Below the pieces are notes generated by a model, which saw only the letters and a program-made list of their open reading frames with translations, made no database searches and was not told the DNA's origin. Below are positions 20,492 to 31,355 of a stretch of DNA of 64,000 nt, piece after piece. A program made the position numbers and the translations under genes. The number at the start of each line of letters is the position of its first letter. Position 1 is the first letter of the stretch. The DNA is from Cordilura impudica (lineage: Eukaryota; Arthropoda; Insecta; Diptera; Scathophagidae), in NCBI GenBank assembly GCA_963682025.1, contig OY821521.1:118769520-118833519 (forward strand). The letters are read 5' to 3'.

Positions 20492-21384
20492 TTTTTTGGA
20501 GCATTTAAATCAATTTGTGGAAGACGACCAATGTTAGCGGATCTTGGATTTTCCCTGTATATATATTCACGAACCAATGTATATTTAGGCCAAAAATTAG
20601 GATCCAGAATACGTTCAAAAAGATCATTAGTAACAGTAACTTTGAAAGAAGTAATGGATCTTGGTTGAGAAAAAACAAACTTATATGTTGAAATGTCTAC
20701 GTTTGGACCCACCTTAGATTTAATGAAGGAATCAACATCTTCAGTAGTTGTATCAAAAGCCAGCCTCGAGATGAAAACAGTTTTTTTAGGTGGTACAGCT
20801 CTTAGCGTATTATTTATAGTTTGACTATTATTGAAAACGGGAACATGGTTATTTAAGGCAAATTCAGGTTGATTATGGGCAATATCAGCACAGCTCAAAG
20901 GCATAGCAGGATCCTTAATGTTATTAATAATTGAAAGTGAATCAGGTATAGAAGAACCAGAAGTAACATGAACCGGAACAGGATTATTGTTTTTTTCTTT
21001 GGTAGCATTTCTTGACGATTTACGGCGTTTCGGTGAAGATTGAGGAGGAGATTTTAAATTATCCAATGATTTGAAATCGTCAAATAATTTTCCATAATCA
21101 TTAATACGATTAGTTAAATCCGACGCTTCTTCTTGGATATTCAAAAATTTCTTTTTTGTATCTTGAAAGAAGCGATAAAAACTTACGCCAATTTTTCTGC
21201 ACTTATAGCAGCACCAATGTAGACCTTTATTATTGGTCAAAGCATCCGCAACTAACCCAGAAAGACCACTACATTTAAGATGACAAAGTTCATGACACAA
21301 CCAACAAACGATCATCCGTTCCCCATCATCCTTAATGGAACAAGTATTTATCAAACAGGACATATTAATAAACAGATGTGGCAA
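20488..21384 (-). CDS. LINE L-X ORF1: PHD-finger nucleic-acid-binding protein
   Basis: A 298-aa intact ORF. It begins with a PHD-like Cys/His finger (residues about 10-62; motifs VCWLCHELCHLKCSGLSGL and WCCYKC), as described for ORF1 proteins of the CR1 superfamily. A region that could form a coiled coil follows, then a basic stretch SPKRRKSSRNATKEK. The C-terminal domain runs from KKTVFISRLAFDTTTEDVD to FWPKYTLVREYIYRE, a type seen in many insect LINE ORF1s. The protein should bind the element RNA in the RNP. The frame ends NAPKN-stop, where the last codons form the slippery string A-AAA-AAC before TAG. Confidence 0.9.
   Translation of the reverse strand: MPHLFINMSCLINTCSIKDDGERMIVCWLCHELCHLKCSGLSGLVADALTNNKGLHWCCYKCRKIGVSFYRFFQDTKKKFLNIQEEASDLTNRINDYGKLFDDFKSLDNLKSPPQSSPKRRKSSRNATKEKNNNPVPVHVTSGSSIPDSLSIINNIKDPAMPLSCADIAHNQPEFALNNHVPVFNNSQTINNTLRAVPPKKTVFISRLAFDTTTEDVDSFIKSKVGPNVDISTYKFVFSQPRSITSFKVTVTNDLFERILDPNFWPKYTLVREYIYRENPRSANIGRLPQIDLNAPKN
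20491..20497 (-). promoter_or_regulatory. Candidate -1 ribosomal frameshift heptamer A AAA AAC
   Basis: On the minus strand the ORF1 end reads CCA AAA AAC TAG. The seven bases A-AAA-AAC are in the correct phase for simultaneous slippage. A shift of -1 enters the ORF2 frame at CTA GGA GCT, avoids the TAG and reaches the endonuclease start. The same heptamer works in several retroviruses and retroelements. A stimulatory stem or pseudoknot downstream could not be judged by eye. Confidence 0.65.
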
Positions 21385-21850
21385 CGCTACTTTTTAAGTT
21401 TGACAGTTTTATTACAAATTATGTGTAGTTATTGTTAAATATAAGAAAAGAGTTTACTTGTTTGTTTGTTATCAATTTTGCAAATAGGCTGCTATGTGTT
21501 GTTATTGTAAAATGGGTGTTGTTGTAAAAATATTATGCACTTGATTGTTCGTATTTTATTTGCGTTTTCTTATTTGAGTAAGTAGTGTTGTTATTGTTGT
21601 ACAACTAAGTTATTGTCTGTTTCTTTTTATGCTTTGTTCTATTTAATTTAAGATTTTTATGTTTGTAATTTTAACTTTGTTGATTTTAATTATTTCAAAA
21701 ACAATTTATTACAAATTTAATGTTAACAAAGTAACTTTATGAAATCAGAGTTATGTGGTTTTAAAGGTAATAAATTCCTGGTTATTTTAGTGGTAATCAC
21801 AAATCACAATTTTCTTTACAATAAAAGAATATAACAAAAATGTACGGATC
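21385..21850 (-). other. Probable 5' UTR of LINE L-X and flank
   Basis: T/G-rich non-coding sequence on the upstream side of ORF1. The true 5' end of the element cannot be fixed without another copy. Confidence 0.35.
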
Positions 21851-23699
21851 AAAATATTTCACGACTGTTTTCAACAACAAGCATACTTGTCATGTATTGA
21901 CATTTGCTTTGCTGTCAGAATTTGGTTACCAGCTACTTTTTCAAGCTTGCCAAAGTTCACTTTTCCATTAATAATCAAGTCATGCAACTTTTTTATTTTA
22001 ATATATTATATGTAGTGTCAGAACGACATTTCACTGTGCTATGGGCGATTTATCGCCCCTATATATATATAAACTCACTAAGCAATAGCAACGAATCGCA
22101 TGGAAGATTAAAAAAAATTCGATTAAAAAAAGTCACGAATATTGTCCCAACCTATTTCATCATGAGGATGAATTCCACGCGTTACAAGTAGACCAATAAA
22201 AAATAATATCGCATGAAAGGTTCAAAAAAAAGTTGTAAATCAAAAGATCACAACCAAAAAAAAAATTATATCTCAGATACAACTCTATATAACTCTTATC
22301 TTCTCCAAATTTTTATATTAAATATTTCCACTTGAATAATTAACAAAATTCTAATATTTTTTTATTTGTTGGCCATTCCAGCAGAGGATCGGTCACTCTT
22401 TTCTAAGCTATTTTGATATGGGGAATAAAAATTCTAACTTTACTATTATTTTTATAATTATTCTATTCTTCTATTTATCTATATTTAAAATTCAACCTTA
22501 TAATATTAAAATTTAGTAATCACTATATTTAAAATTTTGCCAATGTTAAGTACTACCTGGGTGTTCCTTATCTTATTTATATATATATTTTTGTTAATTT
22601 ATTCAATGTTTTCTTTTCAGAACATAATCTACAATTTATATTTAAAGTAATATATTTGTTTAAAAAAAAAGATTGATGGCAAAAGAATTAGCATCATCAT
22701 AAAATAGCATCATAAAAAACAATATTGCATATAAATATTTATAAAAATAGAAATACAATTTCTTTTGTCCTTAAAAAAATTTTGAGGATCTTTAATTGAA
22801 CACATTTATTTTATTGTTCTTATATGTATGTACATTCAATATACAATATTAAATCAAATCTTTTTCGCACTAATTAAAAAAAAAAATTGTGCTTTGTAAT
22901 TTTCCTTTTTTTTAAATTTAATATTCTTCTTTTTATTGTTACTCTTATTATTATTAAAGACTTAAAAATCTTTTCGTTTAAAAAAATTAACTACTTAGCT
23001 GTTTTTGACACTGCTGGTGCTGCTACTGTTGCTGTTCCTGCTGTTTTTGTTGTTGATGATGTTGCTGCTTGGTGGTTGTAGAGTTGATGTTGATATTGCC
23101 GTTGCGGGTGTTTTGGCCACATCTTTCTTTATTTTTGTGTTGTTATAATTGATAAATTTTTTTTTCGGTTGTGTACCAATATAATATATTTGTGTGATTG
23201 CATATGCAATTTATAAAAATTTCTTTTTCTTTTTCTATGTTTTTTTTTTTGTTACACAAAATTTTTTCCGGTTCTACGATATATAAATATTTTTGCACTT
23301 TTTCCGGTTTTAAGTTTAAATTAAGAGATACACTTATTTGGATATTATTTTTTCTTTTTGTCATTTCGATATTTCGTGTATTTCTTTATCGAAAGTTTGA
23401 AAATTTGTGCTATATTGATGTGGAATGTTGCCGTTGTGTTATTTATGTCATAGAATCTGTAACATTTTCGTTTAGGCAGAGTTGTAGTAATTTGTTCGTT
23501 TATATATATTTTTTTTTTTAAATGTATATGTTTCCTTATTAACATTCTATTTTATAACACTATTTTTTTTCACTATATATTGTTTTTATATGCCGGCCCG
23601 TATCACGGGGTCACGGTCCCATGATGCGGCCATGGCAGGATCGCCATATAGTGTTAACCAATGAGTAAGTTTATTTATATTTAATCAATGCTTCCTAGG
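21851..23699. other. AT-rich non-coding region
   Basis: No coding sequence is supported. A Gly/Val/Ala-type trinucleotide-rich run (TGTTGCTG-like) occurs at 23010-23080. A GC-rich patch with CCGGCCCGTATCACGGGGTC lies at 23592-23650, just outside the L-Y tail. Confidence 0.4.
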
Positions 23700-23891
23700 A
23701 GCTAATTATCAAGGCTGTATTTATTTATTATTTCTATACTTAAAACTACCTAAAATATAACAAAGACGCGCACACAAACACTCTTAATCTAACTTAAGCT
23801 AGCATGAGAACCAAATCATATTATATGTATGACAATTTGCTTACATTACAAATTGCCACTGGGGCATGGCAATAGACACTTCCTAAACACA
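23700..23891 (-). repeat. LINE L-Y 3' UTR and tail
   Basis: On the minus strand this follows the L-Y stop codon and ends in an AATAAATAAATA-type tail near 23715-23735. Part of it is repeated at 16085-16230, which shows it is a mobile 3' UTR and not a unique sequence. Confidence 0.65.
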
Positions 23892-25976
23892 CTACAGTTT
23901 AATGTTCATGGGAAGGGCATTCCATAACTTAATTGCGTTATTGCGTTAACGAAAAAAATCCACTTGCATTAAGAAAGTTGTGTTTGGTTATTATTAAAGA
24001 AATGGATCTTTCAGATCTTGTAAATATAAGTTTTTCGAACAAATAGGCACGAGTTTTGTGATGCAGAAGCTTGTGCAAAAATATTAAGTTACGCATACAA
24101 AGGTAGTCATCCAAATCATAACCAAGGACCGTTTTTCGCCAGGATGATATCCTATCAAACTGCGCCAGACCATATACCTATACATATCGCGTAGCATTAT
24201 TAAAAGACACCTGTAATTTGTGCATTGAGTGTAAATCTAACTTACTATATACCGCAGCTGAATATGTTATCAGTGGGAGTATTAAATGAACAACAAGTTT
24301 TCTCTTAGTTTCGACTGATATAAAGTCACCCGACACTCGTAAATTACGTAGTACAAGAAAAATATTATGCACAACATTGTTTATATGGTCTGTACATGAA
24401 TAGGTGGTTTATGTAAAATCCCAAATATTTTACTTTGTCGACATACATCAGAGGAGAGGAACCAAGATATAATGCTGGAAAATAACTTCTTATAGGTAAA
24501 ACATCCGATTTTTTAGGATTTAGTATTAAGTTATTATGCCAGTCCAAGTTTTTATAGCATCTTAGTCCTCATTAAGTCTGCAACATGTATATTCTGTCAA
24601 ACCAAGACGATTAGATATATATAGTTGAATATCATCTGCATAACCATGCATCCGAGCATACTTGCAGACACTAAACACATCATTAATAAAAATGCTAAAC
24701 AGAGGACCTAGAACGGATCGTTGCGGTACACCTGAAGTTATACCACTCAAACCAGATTGCATATTCCCTACAATTACCTCCTGAACACGCCCAGTCAAGT
24801 AGTTCTTTATAAGAATTAAAGCTGCATCAGTAAAACCAGAATAGTGCTTTAATTTCTGACAGAGAATAGTATGATCTACTTTATCGAATGCCTTAGAAAA
24901 ATCTAACAAACACATGATTGTCAAATTTCCCAGGTCATACTCAGGTCTGACATCATCCATTACCTTTAAGGCAGCTGTGGTACAGATATGAGCAGCACGG
25001 AATCCAGATTGCAATGGAGACAGAAATTTGGTAAGACTAAGATAAGAATTGATTTGCTCTGCCATAAGGGACTCAAAAACTTTAGCAAGAACTGGAAGAA
25101 TACTTATCGGTCGGTAATTAGATTTATTAACAGCAGTGGATACTTTTGCCATGGGAATAACTCTTTCTATTTTCCATAATTTAGGAAAGATGTACGTTGT
25201 TATGCAGTGATTAAATATATGCGTTAGTGACCCAACAACATAAGGCAGTATTATTTTTACCAACAGCATTAGAACGAATTTTCTTGGTTCTTGATCACTT
25301 CAGCCTCCGATACTGTAGAAAACGTAAAGCAATTATTACAAAAAAGAGTGCTTTGAGGACTAAAATTATGGTTTCTCCTTATGGCACTGTAACAAAAAAA
25401 AAAAAAAATCATTAAGTTCATCAGGAACTAACTTGCACTTCGATGAAATACTGGGATGGACTTGATGTATTTCCAAAGTTTGGCAGTAGGTAAATTCGCG
25501 TTAAGTTGTTGAGCAAAATATGACTTTTTAGCCTGTCTAACAACAAGATTAGCGTGATTTCTTGCTCTGTTATAAGCAACTCTGTTTATCAATATTGGCT
25601 TTTTTTAAAACGCTATAACAATGATTACGATACTGAACAGATTGTTTTACAATAGATGTGTACCAGGGGCAAGAACCATTTTTTATATAAAAACTACGCT
25701 CAGGTACATGACGATTATATATTACCTGCAATATTGTAAGAAAAGCATCCAGCTTTCCATCAACGGATGGCTGATACCAACAGTCGTTCCAGTTCAAGCC
25801 CTCGAGCTCAAAAGTGACTGAAAATCAATTGAATTATAAACTCTAAATGTTACGAGCCTTACATTTTCATCTCTAGCGAGGTTTATATTCAACGTGCAAA
25901 ACGTGATCTGAGAGATTTCTGATATTAGATGTGGAGTAAACTTGGACGAGAATTTGCTGAAAAAAATGTGGGACAC
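23892..25976 (-). pseudogene. LINE L-Y endonuclease/RT relic
   Basis: Decayed ORF2 of a Jockey-like LINE. Reading from the right: remains of the post-endonuclease region (ERSFYIKNGSCPWYTSIVKQ, about 25700); RT from 25269 with NKSNYRPISILPVLAKVFE, LLDFSKAFDKVDH, SGVPQRSVLGPLFSIF (Q-R in place of the usual Q-G) and HGYADDIQLY; then LNPKKSDVLPI, VKYLGFYIN and LPLITYSAAVYSKLDL. The protein ends at 23892 with NAIKLWNALPMNIKL-stop, a typical LINE C-terminus. There are at least four frame breaks. The 5' part is lost. Confidence 0.85.
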
Positions 25977-26684
25977 TCATTATTAACAATGGTCATGCCA
26001 ACAGAGCTGACAGAGTCAAGTAGTTCATTACTAACACTATCCTTTAAGAAGAGGTTAGCATTAAAGTCAGCACAGGTGATGAAAATATCTAGTCTATAGC
26101 ACGGTTATTAAAATCATTTTAAAAAAAAGGCTCAAGAGTATGTGACCTATTATGATTATACACACATTACACTGTAACAACGCAAATGGCATTGCCTTTG
26201 TATACTACATAAACACTGATCACCAGTAGTCCAAACCATGTAAACATATATACAATCAACATCACATCAACACAAACGATCACACCACTTAAACAGCAGC
26301 TTACCATCTATAAGCAAAAACACTCAATCAAACCATTATTGAAAGCACCAACCATACCAACTACACAGTCTAAGTTAAGTATGTACATTCAATCACACGT
26401 CATATCAACAACAGCAGCTTCCTATATATAAATATACACACTCAACCAAACCATCATTAACAGACTTATGATCTATTAATAGAATTACAATGTATTATGA
26501 ATTATACATTATATTTAAACCATGCTGATTGTAATTCTCACTTGGTTAAATAAATAAATTGGATAAGAAGGCGAAGTTGAGCTGAGTGAAGTAAGTGAAG
26601 TTTCGATACGAAACGACGTGGGGACACATTACTGAAAAGTAAACTATCCATTTTTAAAGACGATCGGTACCGATTGTCATACAT
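25977..26684. other. Non-coding region upstream of L-Y
   Basis: No coding sequence is supported. Rich in CACA/CATCA-type words, with a short perfect hairpin GTTTCG-ATA-CGAAAC at 26600-26614. Confidence 0.4.
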
Positions 26685-26812
26685 ATTACTCCAGCGGCTT
26701 AACGGCTGTCTGCTCCCGATTACTCCAGCGGCTTAACGGCTGTCTGCTCCCGATTACTCCAGCGGTTTAACAGCTGTCTGCTCCCGATTACTCCAGCGGC
26801 TCCCGATTACTG
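26685..26812. repeat. 34-bp tandem repeat
   Basis: Units start at 26685, 26719, 26753 and 26787, each beginning ATTACTCCAGCGG. Three are complete and the fourth has lost 15 bases. GC content is far above the neighbouring sequence. Confidence 0.9.
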
Positions 26813-27000
26813 TCGATCCTGAGAAGGCTATAGCTGTCATCAACCGAGCCACCATCACCGACGAAGCTATTACCGTCGCCTGCCGAACGTCTAACGTTGC
26901 CGAAGTTGGCCTCGCACCCAACTAGTCCACCAGCTTTGACGAAGTGATTGCCGTCGCTTGCCGAACGAACGATCCGGCCTAAGCTACTGCCAAGGACTGT
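26813..27000. other. GC-rich non-coding patch with imperfect repeats
   Basis: The word CGAAGYRATTRCCGTCGCYTGCC occurs twice about 77 bases apart (about 26862 and 26939). No ORF of family character is found. It may be part of an unidentified LTR or repeat together with the 34-bp array. Confidence 0.4.
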
Positions 27001-27289
27001 ATAATAAGAGGATGGTCAAACAGGTTTGGCCTTAGTGAGGCCGCAGTAATTAATAGGGAAAACATGTTGCGGGCTTGCAAGTGCCTTTGGATGAAGCCAA
27101 TGGCTATGGAGCCAAATACTTGGAAATATGGCTGAGGCCAAGAAATACTGGAATAAAATTTTTTTGTAATAAATAAATAAATAAATACTGAATATAAATT
27201 TGTTTGTTGAATCATTAATGTTACAAAAAAGAAAAAAAGTAAGTAAATAAAAAAAAAAGAAAAAATAATTACAATTGAAGGACAAGCAA

Positions 27290-27385
27290 GTTATTGTACA
27301 GTGTGCGATTCGAACATGGACGTCAAAGTTGTAGCGCCAGCGCTCTATGCATTCCACCAGCAAAACGTTCGACGGCCGGTTTGCT
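27290..27385 (-). repeat. tRNA-derived SINE head
   Basis: On the minus strand this reads like a degenerate tRNA: an A-box-like region GGTGGAATGCATAGAGCGCTGG and a B box ATGTTCGAATCGCAC at the correct distance. No intact acceptor stem is present, so a pol III-driven SINE head is more likely than a gene. Confidence 0.45.
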
Positions 27386-27769
27386 AATACATTACTTGTA
27401 TTTTTATGGATGCATTAAAAATATGCGAAGAAAGCAATGCAGGCATGATTGAAATAATTGAAGCCAATGGAAAAAAAATTGGCCTATCATATATTTGTGT
27501 GTGGCATTGAGAAAAAATTAAGTGAAGCTGTTTGCTTTGTTAAAAGAAAAAAAAAAGAGAAATAATCAGAATAAAGTAATTTTTATATGAATAATCGAAA
27601 AGAAGACTGGAAAATTTTTTTTTTTCACCAACTCTCGGATTTGAACATTGGCAAAAAAAAAAAGAAACACACATATCAAAGTAAGAATAAAAAAAGGCAA
27701 TAAATGACAAATGAAAAAAAAATTCAATACATATTAATGCATATAAATAGTTATAATTTATACCACTAT

Positions 27770-27945
27770 GTGGTCTGGGTATAACGCCTTTGTACTAATA
27801 TTTGTTACTAACAAAAATATTTAACCTAAACCATCTTTTATTATGCCGATCGGCTGAGAGTCACTTTTTGAGTCGATTTAGCGATGTCCGTCCGTCCGTT
27901 CGTCTGTGTGTCCATGTAAACCTTATAATCAAGCTACATAATGTA
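27770..27945 (+). mobile_element. mini-me/DINE-like element core with (GTCY)n
   Basis: The segment CACTTTTTGAGTCGATTTAG followed by GATGTCCGTCCGTCCGTTCG is the kind of (GTCY)n proto-microsatellite beside a conserved core known from fly mini-me/DINE-1 elements. Identification is from memory of the motif, without alignment. Confidence 0.45.
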
Positions 27946-27974
27946 CTTTTTTATTAAAGACACACAACAGGTCT

Positions 27975-28046
27975 AATGTAGGCTAGTGGTTAGAACCTTT
28001 GCTTTCAAGTGTTTTCTGCACGGGTTCGAATCCTAAGTAGACTTTA
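27975..28046 (+). repeat. tRNA-like SINE head with A and B boxes
   Basis: GTCTA and TAGAC can pair as an acceptor-like stem. The A-box region is TAGGCTAGTGGTTAGAAC and the B box GGTTCGAATCC is perfect. The anticodon arm does not pair properly, so this is probably a SINE head or tRNA pseudogene rather than a working tRNA. Confidence 0.45.
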
Positions 28047-28421
28047 GTTTGCAATTTGTTCGAAAGTTTTTTTCTTATAATTTCTTTGTACAACAGAAAT
28101 TCTAAATGTTAAATATTCTTGTACTTTTCATAAATTCAGATTTCATTGTCATAAAATTTTCTAACATAGCTTAAAATTGAAAGAAGTAGAAGAAGAATTT
28201 GTTTCGAAAAAAGTCTTTGTCATTTATTGCGTTTTTTTATTCTTACTTTGATATGTGTGTTTCTTTTTTGTTTTTTTTTTTTTCAGGTTTTAAAATTTTT
28301 TTCGTATATGTTGTACAAAATGTATTCGTTTGATGTTTGTAAGTTATAGAAACTATATTTATAGAAAATACATATACAATATAGAAAAATAATTTTTTTC
28401 TTACAGAAAGTATTTTATACG

Positions 28422-28585
28422 TTGTTTTGAAAGATATATATATATATGATATGATGTGATGTTTTTTATGCTGCTTTTATTTTAGTGGATTGTGTTGTTG
28501 TTTTGAAATATATGTATATATATATGATATGATGTGATGTTGTTTTTTATGGTGCTTTTATTTTAGTGGATTGTCCTGTTGTGCG
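28422..28585. repeat. Tandem duplication of about 80 bp with (TA)n
   Basis: Two copies in tandem each carry a TA run, then ATATGATGTGATG, then TGCTTTTATTTTAGTGGATT. They differ in the TA length and a few bases. Confidence 0.8.
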
Positions 28586-28790
28586 TTTTCATTTGGCTGC
28601 AAATAAAAATATACATTTTTTAGCAATGAAGTATTTGAAGTATTTTTGAAGTATTGAGGCGGGAGGAGAATTATCACTTGGTATGCAAATAAGTTGAAAG
28701 TAAGGAAAAGGTTCATTGTAATTTTTTTTTACTATCGATTTTATATTGTTTGAATATTTATATGTGTTTTAATATGTTAATATTTATTAG

Positions 28791-28875
28791 GGGTCGCAAA
28801 TTTACCGATATTTAAAAAACCGGAAATTCGGTAAAACAATTTTTTTTACCGGTAATTTGCCGGTATTTGAACAGA
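28791..28875 (-). repeat. Candidate terminal region of the hAT element
   Basis: GGGGTCGCAAATTTACCG looks like a hAT-type end and is followed by inverted words around ACCGGTAATTTGCCGGT. No matching end was found beyond 30906, so this is tentative. Confidence 0.35.
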
Positions 28876-29065
28876 AATACTAAATATTAAGAATCTATTG
28901 ACTGAGAGCAGCAAAAAACCATTAGTAGTAAATATATTTGTAAAACAGGGTCAGTTACAATAAAGAAATATTTTTTATAAAATAAATTATAATCCATTTA
29001 AACACAAAAAACAAAATACTTCATATAAAATAAAAATAGTTTGTCTCAAATTACAGCCTCAGACC

Positions 29066-30906
29066 TCACTTTCCGTGGAGCATAAATTGTTTATTAAAAT
29101 ATGCTCTTAAAAACACATTACCGTCAATGTTTCGTTGTTCAAACTGCTTCGGTATCTTGTGGCAATAAAACCTGCTGCCGAAAAAGCTTTTTCCGACTCT
29201 ACGGTAGTTGGGCAAACTGTACTTTTGTAGCTTGTTTAAATATATTCTTTTAATATTTGGTTCCTTGAAATAAGCCATTTCTTTTCTTACCATATGTAAG
29301 AGACCGGATAATGTCTTCGGATCACTAATCTCTTCGTGCGCAATAGTTTTCATTTTATTTTTAATTAAATTTAGTCTTTCTGTTATTGACATATCTTAAC
29401 CTAATGTCGCTTCTACTGATTCAATAGTCGACTTTGTTTCACACACTTCGACAACTTCAGGTTCTGTAGTTTCGAAATCTTTTTTTAAAAATTGTTCAAT
29501 AATTTCAACAATTTTTTTTCAATATCCACTTTACTTGTTGTATTAAACACGTCATTATTGTTTTCACTATTTGAAGTTGTACGTCGTTCATGAAGATAAG
29601 AATATATGTATATCAGAATAGACGGTTCTTCTCTCTCTTCTTCGAGTATTAAATCTTGCTTCAATTGTTACTTAAGACAATATTTTGATGGCTTAGTTCA
29701 TCCAACATGTTCCTTGAACAGAGAGCTCCCACTGCTACTTTAACAGGTTGCAAAGCAGTTATAATATTTGATACAACATTGAGATCATTTTCTGATAGAT
29801 CTATATGGGATTTAATATCGATTAGACTCTTACGAACACAATTTTTAATTTCATAAATTATTTCCAACATTAATAACAAACTGCTCCACCGTGTTTTTGT
29901 GTCAAGGATTACCGAAAGTTCTTTTTTAAATTCATCCTTGACATATTTTTGAAGGATGACATTTTTTGTTGATGATCTTCGGAACATGACAATTTTCCGA
30001 ATTTTTGTAATTATTGTAATTATTCATGTTGAATTGACATATCAGCAATAACGTCGAAAAGCTCAATATCTTCCATTACTTCTTCCTCCTCACTAGGTTC
30101 AAATTCTGTAATAACCACTTCTTGATTTTCGACTATAGATCTTTTATATAGTACCTTAATTACTGATAACTGAATGCCATGGGCTAAGCATGGTAGATGG
30201 TTTACGTTAAGTAATCTGCCAACATGTTTCATTACAGCGGCCCCATCCGTAGTAATAGAAATTATATTACCAATCGTAATACGGAATTCTTTAAGTTTAT
30301 TCTCAAGATACGTAATACATTTTTCAGCAGGCATCGATCCTTCAATCCTAACCAATCCCAGATTCCAAAAAAATTTATTATCATACGAATATTTCAAGCT
30401 GAATATTTCACCACGGGCTATTCTTTCGGATAATTCTGTAACGGTTTGTTTGCAGATTTTGTCACCATACTGCAATACGATTTTCTTGATTGTATTTGGA
30501 GACTTTGGGCAATCATATCCTTTGGACTTAAGCAATTGCTGAAGATCGTATGACGTACAAATCTTTTTAAATCATAAGCAATCTCTTGCTGCCAGCTGAG
30601 CTAAAACAGCTGGAAATGAGTCGTCAATCGTTTTAATAATATTGAAATAGTCAAAAATTTTGGATGGAGAATTCGTACCATTCGTAACGGAAGTTGTAGA
30701 AATGATATTAGAGCAGCTAGCTTCTGCATCATCAACTTGAGCTCTTTTTAGAAGGTTAATATTGTGTTTTATGATAAGGTGATTATGCAAACCACTTGTG
30801 CTTCCGCCAGAACATTTTATATTTTTTTGCATGCATTGCATATAGCTGAATCGCCAGCTTTCGTACGTAAAAAATTATTCCATAATGTATTCGGTCCGTT
30901 AGACAT
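29066..30906 (-). pseudogene. hAT-superfamily transposase relic
   Basis: The start ATG is at 30906 and begins a BED zinc finger: LWNNFLRTKAGDSAICNACK, then a frameshift, then GSTSGLHNHLIIKHN. The DDE part of the catalytic region includes SITTDGAAVMKHVGRLL and VNHLPCLAHGIQLSVIK (about 30150-30290). A later part has DTKTRWSSLLLMLE (about 29900). Near the end, plus positions 29171-29203 encode VESEKAFSAAG, the signature of the hAT dimerisation region, in a frame different from the long open frame there, so a frameshift lies at about 29225. Several breaks make it inactive. It would cut and paste hAT DNA with 8-bp duplications. Confidence 0.85.
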
Positions 30907-31355
30907 TATATTGTAGGCTATTTTTTTAATAATCAATAGAAATATTGAATATGGCTTTTATTGCAAAGATTTTTTCTGATATACTTACTCAACACAATAA
31001 AAATATAGAATATTATTTTCGAAGGTTTGTGTGTTTCTACCAAAAAAAACTAATAATTTAAAATACTCCCAAACTAACTATTTAACACTTTAACAACGTT
31101 ACCAGACGCAAGTACAAATAAACTGAATATAGTTAATAAACATAGACATATTCAAATTTTCTTATTAGCGAATGCATATTAAAAAAATAATAAAGCTCAC
31201 ATACAATTCTAATTATTATAACGCAAATATTTTGTTTTTAATCAAGTTATCACGGACTTTTTAAATTTAGATGTTTAGTTAATGCATTTTACATAAGAAA
31301 AAATATAATTCTGTTCCGTTATAAAGATACTATTTTGTATTTTAATCTGTTTTTT
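30907..31355. other. AT-rich non-coding region
   Basis: No coding sequence or recognisable repeat is seen. An A-rich run on the minus strand (GGGATAAAAAAAACAG) directly follows the truncated R1-c ORF. Confidence 0.4.

Larger units (their letters stand above)
27664..28263. repeat. Composite repeat bounded by 48-bp inverted repeats
   Basis: Positions 27664-27711 and 28216-28263 are reverse complements with one mismatch in 48. They enclose about 500 bases holding a (GTCY)n core and a tRNA-like head. It could be a foldback-type element or two oppositely oriented copies of one repeat. Confidence 0.75.

Noticed and set aside
23198..23521. Phe/Ile-rich 107-codon ORF as a membrane protein
   Set aside because: Composition follows the T-rich DNA; no start context, no family pattern, and the opposite strand is equally open.
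26813..27000. Coding exon of a host gene in the GC-rich patch
   Set aside because: No frame gives a plausible protein and the patch adjoins a tandem repeat.
27975..28046. Functional tRNA gene
   Set aside because: Good A and B boxes and a short acceptor-like stem, but the anticodon arm does not form and the surroundings are repeats. Kept only as a SINE-type head.
29066..29392. The 108-codon open frame as the real hAT C-terminus
   Set aside because: Its second half lacks the hAT signature; the neighbouring frame contains VESEKAFSAAG, so the true protein shifts frame at about 29225.
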